From positions 151,585,728 to 151,649,727 of the forward strand of contig OY754331.1 of assembly GCA_963573305.1 (NCBI GenBank): a DNA stretch of 64,000 bases. Reading direction: 5' to 3'. Source of the DNA: Pyrrhosoma nymphula. Taxonomy: Eukaryota; Arthropoda; Insecta; Odonata; Coenagrionidae. This document shows, in pieces, positions 59,541 through 64,000 of the stretch (positions within the stretch are counted from its first letter, which is position 1; the number at the start of each line of letters is the position of its first letter). The position numbers and the translations under genes were made by a program. The notes below the pieces were generated by a model that did no database searches, had not been told where the DNA came from, and saw only the letters and a program-made list of their open reading frames with translations.

Positions 59541-62500
59541 TATCTTTTTAATTGATACATCCACATGTATGATAAGGCTAATATATGAGATAAAGTAATA
59601 TAGTATGCTCAGAGGGATCATAACAATTTCTTATTTATTCATAGTCGACCTATATTCCTATGTAGTTGAAATGTGCATAGCATACAGTTGATAATAACTA
59701 TACAACATGCACAAATACAAAATATTATTACCATTAAAGGCCCCAGAACTATAATAAACTGCCTTCTGAACTGGTTTAGAGCACCCAGAGGATTTTGTTC
59801 TTACTCTGTAGGGTAAAGGGCGAAGGCTCGTATCCCATGTTTGGAATTTGTGGAGTGTTTCAGTCTTGCATCTTGTTTTCTAATTACGGATTGGTGGCCC
59901 TCCCGGACCTGCTTCATCAAAACCTAGGTCTTTCCAGTAACAACTCACGACGGTCTCTTTCATGGAAATCATCAAATACTGAACGCAAAGTAGGACGAAT
60001 TTAATCAAATTGATATTCCTCCGATGACCGCAGCCTCGCAAATCTACTTGGAAAAGTATGATACCTTGCTTTTTGATCGCTTTCGCCTTCGATGATTGGA
60101 GTCTTGGTCATCAAAGAGCAAAAGTGATCTTCAAAATGATTCATCAAAGAAGAAAAGTAGGTTATCTTCTGTGCACAAAAGCTGGTATTTTAATACACGC
60201 ATCGGCCAGCTGCAACTGTCAATTTCTATACTTCTGCCAACGTCAAATCTCATTATCAATCGCCTAGGACTGCATCCCTTAACAACCCTGTGTCTATCAT
60301 ATATTCTTGAAGTTGAATTAAATTTAATTCAATCCTTGAGATATTAAGTCAATTAGAAGATCATAATGAATACTACTCGGCTTCTTGGTGTCAATTTTTT
60401 AAAATTTACATTCAACGTTTTGCGTCCTTTACTAGATCTAAAATAATACGTTTTAACTGCATAATTAATGCAATTATGCGTTCATAAATACGTTTCTTAC
60501 TTTCATCAGTCCTCTGTTCAATTGCCATTTCTGTATCCGGGAAATATTTGCTGACTATAAGTTTCAAGATTCTACACATGTATCTGAAGTAAGATCAGAA
60601 AATTCAAGCATACTTATTAACAGGGCATTGTCAAAGTGAATAAAAATTATGGAATAAAATTATAGTGCAATGGAATTATATGGAAAGGGAATGCATTTTC
60701 TTTGAATTCTATTGAACCACAATTTCTTATCGCCTGAAAAATACAACTGCCACGAACTCTCCCACATTCTCTCCCACAAACTTTTATCATTATCTTAATT
60801 CTTATGCTAAAGCAAAAAGTTTTTGATATTGAATTTTTCCCCCATGTTCTTGAATACTTAAAGTCATCAATGGGGCGTGGGCCGTGAAAGAACATAATGC
60901 CGCCGACGGCGAATTCCATTAGCATTATTCCCAAAAATGAAACAGCGAAACAAGACCTGAAGAATAACGAAACAAAACGTTTTCAGTGGTCATCCTGCGA
61001 ATATTCCGTCTCCTCGGGCGCTGGAAACGTCTCCCTTTGAGGCCGTTTCCTGGACTTTGGAGCGGCTGAAGGCGTCGAGCAATTTTCCGCGACAATGGTT
61101 TCTCGTTGAAACGGATGCGAACAAAGTGACTGTTGGAGTGACCCCGAGACTTGAAGGGGAGAAATGAATCATTGAGTCGTTTCGTGTTGGCTGCAGAGTC
61201 CGTCTTCCGCTCTCCACTGTGTCATCTCACCCAACAACGTCACACCTCTACAGAGCGCGCGGTCGGAAACTCCAGCCGTTTGCCCTGAGTTGACAGCGGC
61301 AGCTTGAGGATCAGGAAGACAGGGTACAGGTGAATGGAGTAGGTCGCAGTAGGAAGAGTTTGAGAAGAGAGGCAGTTGTACTGGGGAGGAGGGTTTTTTC
61401 ACGTTGAAGGATTGCGTCAAATATTTAGCGAAAGACTGTTGAGCCAGGAGGTTGCGCCTAAATTTAGACCATCTGCAAAAGATTTGCAAGGTATAGGAGA
61501 TGAAAGAGAGCCTTGTTACACACCCCCTTTATTGGTGGTTCATCGTGCAGCAAGTGGATCTAGTCTCGCTCAAGAGAGCCGGATTCATTTATACTTCAGC
61601 GCGGCAGTGTTAACAAGAGTTGGGAGTATTTTAAGACAATGAACTCGTAATGAAAATGCCGAAAAAAATCTCCGCTCTTTCGGAAGCCAAACGGACTGAG
61701 CACTCAAAACGTTTTTTTCTGAGAAAAAGGTGCAAACGCGTAAAAAAAAAATTTTCAAATTCATATATAACCGTTTTATGCTCTATAGACGTTAAAATAT
61801 CTCGGTTGACATCAACCACTAACCCCAGTTTATTTCACGTGATTGTTTGTATTCTGACAAATTCTAAAGCTGCTAATATATTGACATGTATTATTTTTTT
61901 AAATCATTTCATTGAACTATTATTTGAGCTACAGTTAAATGATTAACTAACCCAGACTTTTTAGATACATACCTACCATCATAAATTACCAATATTGCAA
62001 CACTTGCCGCACGGATGCCAACGCTAACAAGCCTAGGGTAATTCTACAATATTTGTCAACGCCGGAGATGGAGAAAACTATTAATACATACCTCTTAAAC
62101 GACATACGCAAATAAAAATTAAGTACAATAATCACTATTCATTTCAATAATTCTTATTAATCTATTCACGTAGAAAAAACAATTCATCCGATGCAAATTT
62201 AAAATAAATATACTTCATATCATGCTTCTCCGCAAGAAAATTTTTCTCTTTAACAACAAGTAACGGTATGGTACAGCATCAATGAATAAAACCCGACGAT
62301 ATTAGTAGATTTTTGTCACCAACCTGATAGAGTGAGCAGTTGGAACACGAAATTCAAATGAAGGATAACACAATTAATGCATGGATAAAATATATGCTAC
62401 ATTGCTACAACATACGACACCTTCAAAAACATTAATACAGAAACAGTGATATTTGCCATTCAAAGTCAATCGGAATTTCTTAAATTCCTAAGTAACATTG

Positions 62501-63001
62501 CGGAAGCTGTACAAATATTCGCACCTAAAATTACTTCTTGAACTGTATACGCCACAATTACACATAACTGCATATATTTGAAAGGCAGAAAGAAAACTTG
62601 AAAATGTATTCAAAAGAATTGGATTTTCCTATCTAAATATTCATTAACAGCCATTTGCCCATTATTTTAATTCCTGAAATAAAACAACTGATTTAAGAAT
62701 ATCGGCTTTTTACCGACAAGAAATACATTCCTATTTTGAAGCATTATATATGCAATTATGCCTTTAAACAGAACTAACTTCTTTCCGGAGACGTTAACAA
62801 TTGAGAACATTAGCCCAGATCGGGATACCTACTGTCCAGATGATGAGCACTAAAGTATTTCCTATAAAGCAATTACTTTAGAGCAATAAAGTATTGCACT
62901 AAAGTAATATTATTCAAACTCCGAAAAAGACAAATAATCAAAGAACCTAATTTATTTAAAATTAAATGAAAAATTTAAATTTAATCACTCAGTAATTCAA
63001 C
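59541..63001. other. noncoding region
   Basis: No gene recognised. 61000-61400 is richer in CpG with frames overlapping on both strands. Around 62848-62908 the word gcactaaagta occurs twice, beside a 10-bp inverted repeat (attactttag/ctaaagtaat). Confidence 0.4.
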
Positions 63002-63200
63002 CCCAAAGTTGTTCAACCCGGACTAAGCCACAGGCGTGTGAATTTCACACATTCAGGATAGGAGGGCCAGTTCCTTTCCCTGGGCCACCTCGCACTCCGA
63101 GGATGTTTTTGTTCGGGGGCGTCCAAAGGCTTCACCCGGATTGGAACCCGGGACCCTTCGATCAGTAGCCAAGCGCTCTACCCACTAGGCCACCACGCTC
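63002..63200 (-). mobile_element. tRNA-derived SINE
   Basis: The minus strand starts GCGTGGTGGCCTAGTGGGTA (A-box TGGCCTAGTGGG), followed by an anticodon-arm-like stretch and GGGTTCCAATCCGGGTGAAGC (B-box GGTTCCAATCC). A non-tRNA body follows with gtgcgaggtggcccagggaa and the small palindrome gtgtgaatttcacac. The tRNA part covers 63129-63198. The 3' end is set where the sequence turns A+T-rich and is approximate. It is a different lineage from the fold-back SINEs. Confidence 0.65.
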
Positions 63201-64000
63201 ATTATAATTTAATACAAAAGTTTAAATAAATAACCTAAATTGAATTATATAATTTCCTAACAAATATTCCATCGATGAATCGGTAAGCACAAATGAAACA
63301 AATTTGATATAATAGACGGATTAGAAATAAAAATAACAACTAGTTACCTTAGAATAATTTGATTCTTTGTCAAAGTTCATTGATGCCGAGAGTCGTAGAT
63401 TATCCTGATGCATGACATTAGTATCCTCATGAGCCTGGTGAGGAAATTCTCCCTGGAAATTGAACGACGGGGCCTCATATTAATATAAATTTCATTATAC
63501 ATTGAAACAGATAAATCAGAGAAGAAAGATTCAAGGAAATGTAGAATTTGAACCACTGATTAACCACTATAATTAAATAAATTGAATCACTGATTTTTGT
63601 ACCTGAAGCTGACGCTGAGGAGTTGAAACGCGTCGTAAATAAAATTGATTTAGTGGACAATACAACTTGTGGTCTTTATTTACACTGATTAAGTGTTCTA
63701 AACTTTATAATAATAGCAAATTAATTTCAACAAATTGTGGATGAATTTAAAAAAGGGTAATTGGATTAGAAAATTTTCCTGAAAAAGCTCGAATTTTTTT
63801 TCAGGGAATCTTTTTCAGAATATCATATTAAAAAGTATGTTTTACTATTTCGCTATTCTAGAGAGGTAAAATCCACCCTTTCCCTGGAAAATCCACCCTT
63901 TCCCAGCAAGAAGCAGCATTTACCGCGTGGAGTGAGTGTTTTTCGTCGTTTGAATGAAAAATTTCACATTTTGCGCAAAAAAACTATCAAGTGCACGTCA
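63201..64000. other. noncoding region to window end
   Basis: A+T-rich, no gene recognised. A 17-bp direct duplication, aaaatccaccctttccc (at 63868-63884 one base is the junction a), repeats with 20-bp period at 63888-63904. Confidence 0.45.

Overview
The window reads as an A+T-rich, gene-poor stretch of an animal nuclear genome, most likely an arthropod (probably an insect). That placement is inferred from the repeat content: a Gypsy-type LTR element, a CR1/Jockey-like LINE, an RTE-like endonuclease remnant, a PIF/Harbinger-like element, 5S-rRNA-derived and tRNA-derived SINEs, and dispersed repeats with the 'cggtccagtagtttt...atattactaaggat' type of tail. There are no bacterial-style operons, ribosome binding sites, CRISPR arrays or phage genes. 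I found no host protein-coding gene I could identify. The window is probably intergenic, or lies inside a very long intron. The only protein domains I recognise belong to transposable elements, and all of those copies are broken.

Layout. 1-6.4 kb: noncoding sequence with a purine-rich block, a perfect NRF1-type palindrome at 3990-4002, a tandem array of four units of about 110 bp (5540-5935), and a short acidic open frame behind a good splice acceptor (6122-6304). 6.4-14.2 kb: unannotated sequence, then a 724-bp Harbinger-like element with 32-bp inverted termini and a decayed Myb/SANT-like gene (10938-11661), then copy 1 of an unusual fold-back SINE (13986-14127). 14-30 kb: mostly noncoding, with short dispersed repeats, a tRNA-related relic, a 5S-derived SINE (22881-23090), a dispersed repeat (27584-28016) and purine-rich blocks. 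30-42.6 kb: noncoding with palindromes, two tail-type repeats (36875-37275) and a second 5S-derived SINE (38838-38926). 42.6-46.4 kb: an internally deleted Gypsy element on the minus strand, flanked by a 4-bp target duplication and keeping one LTR and a complete integrase frame. 46.8-48.0 kb: the 3' half of a LINE. 48-64 kb: tRNA-related SINEs, an RTE-like endonuclease pseudogene (51815-52535), and copies 2 and 3 of the fold-back SINE (53345-53539 and 59343-59531).

The most distinctive thing here is the fold-back SINE family. Its three copies have 9-14 bp target duplications and an A-rich 3' end. A tRNA-like sequence is carried antisense to that A-rich end, and in two copies it lies between perfect inverted arms. 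The arms differ in sequence between copies but match exactly within each copy, which suggests hairpin-templated copying.

Most long open frames in this window are antisense to purine-rich blocks or lie in repeats, and they are not reported as genes.
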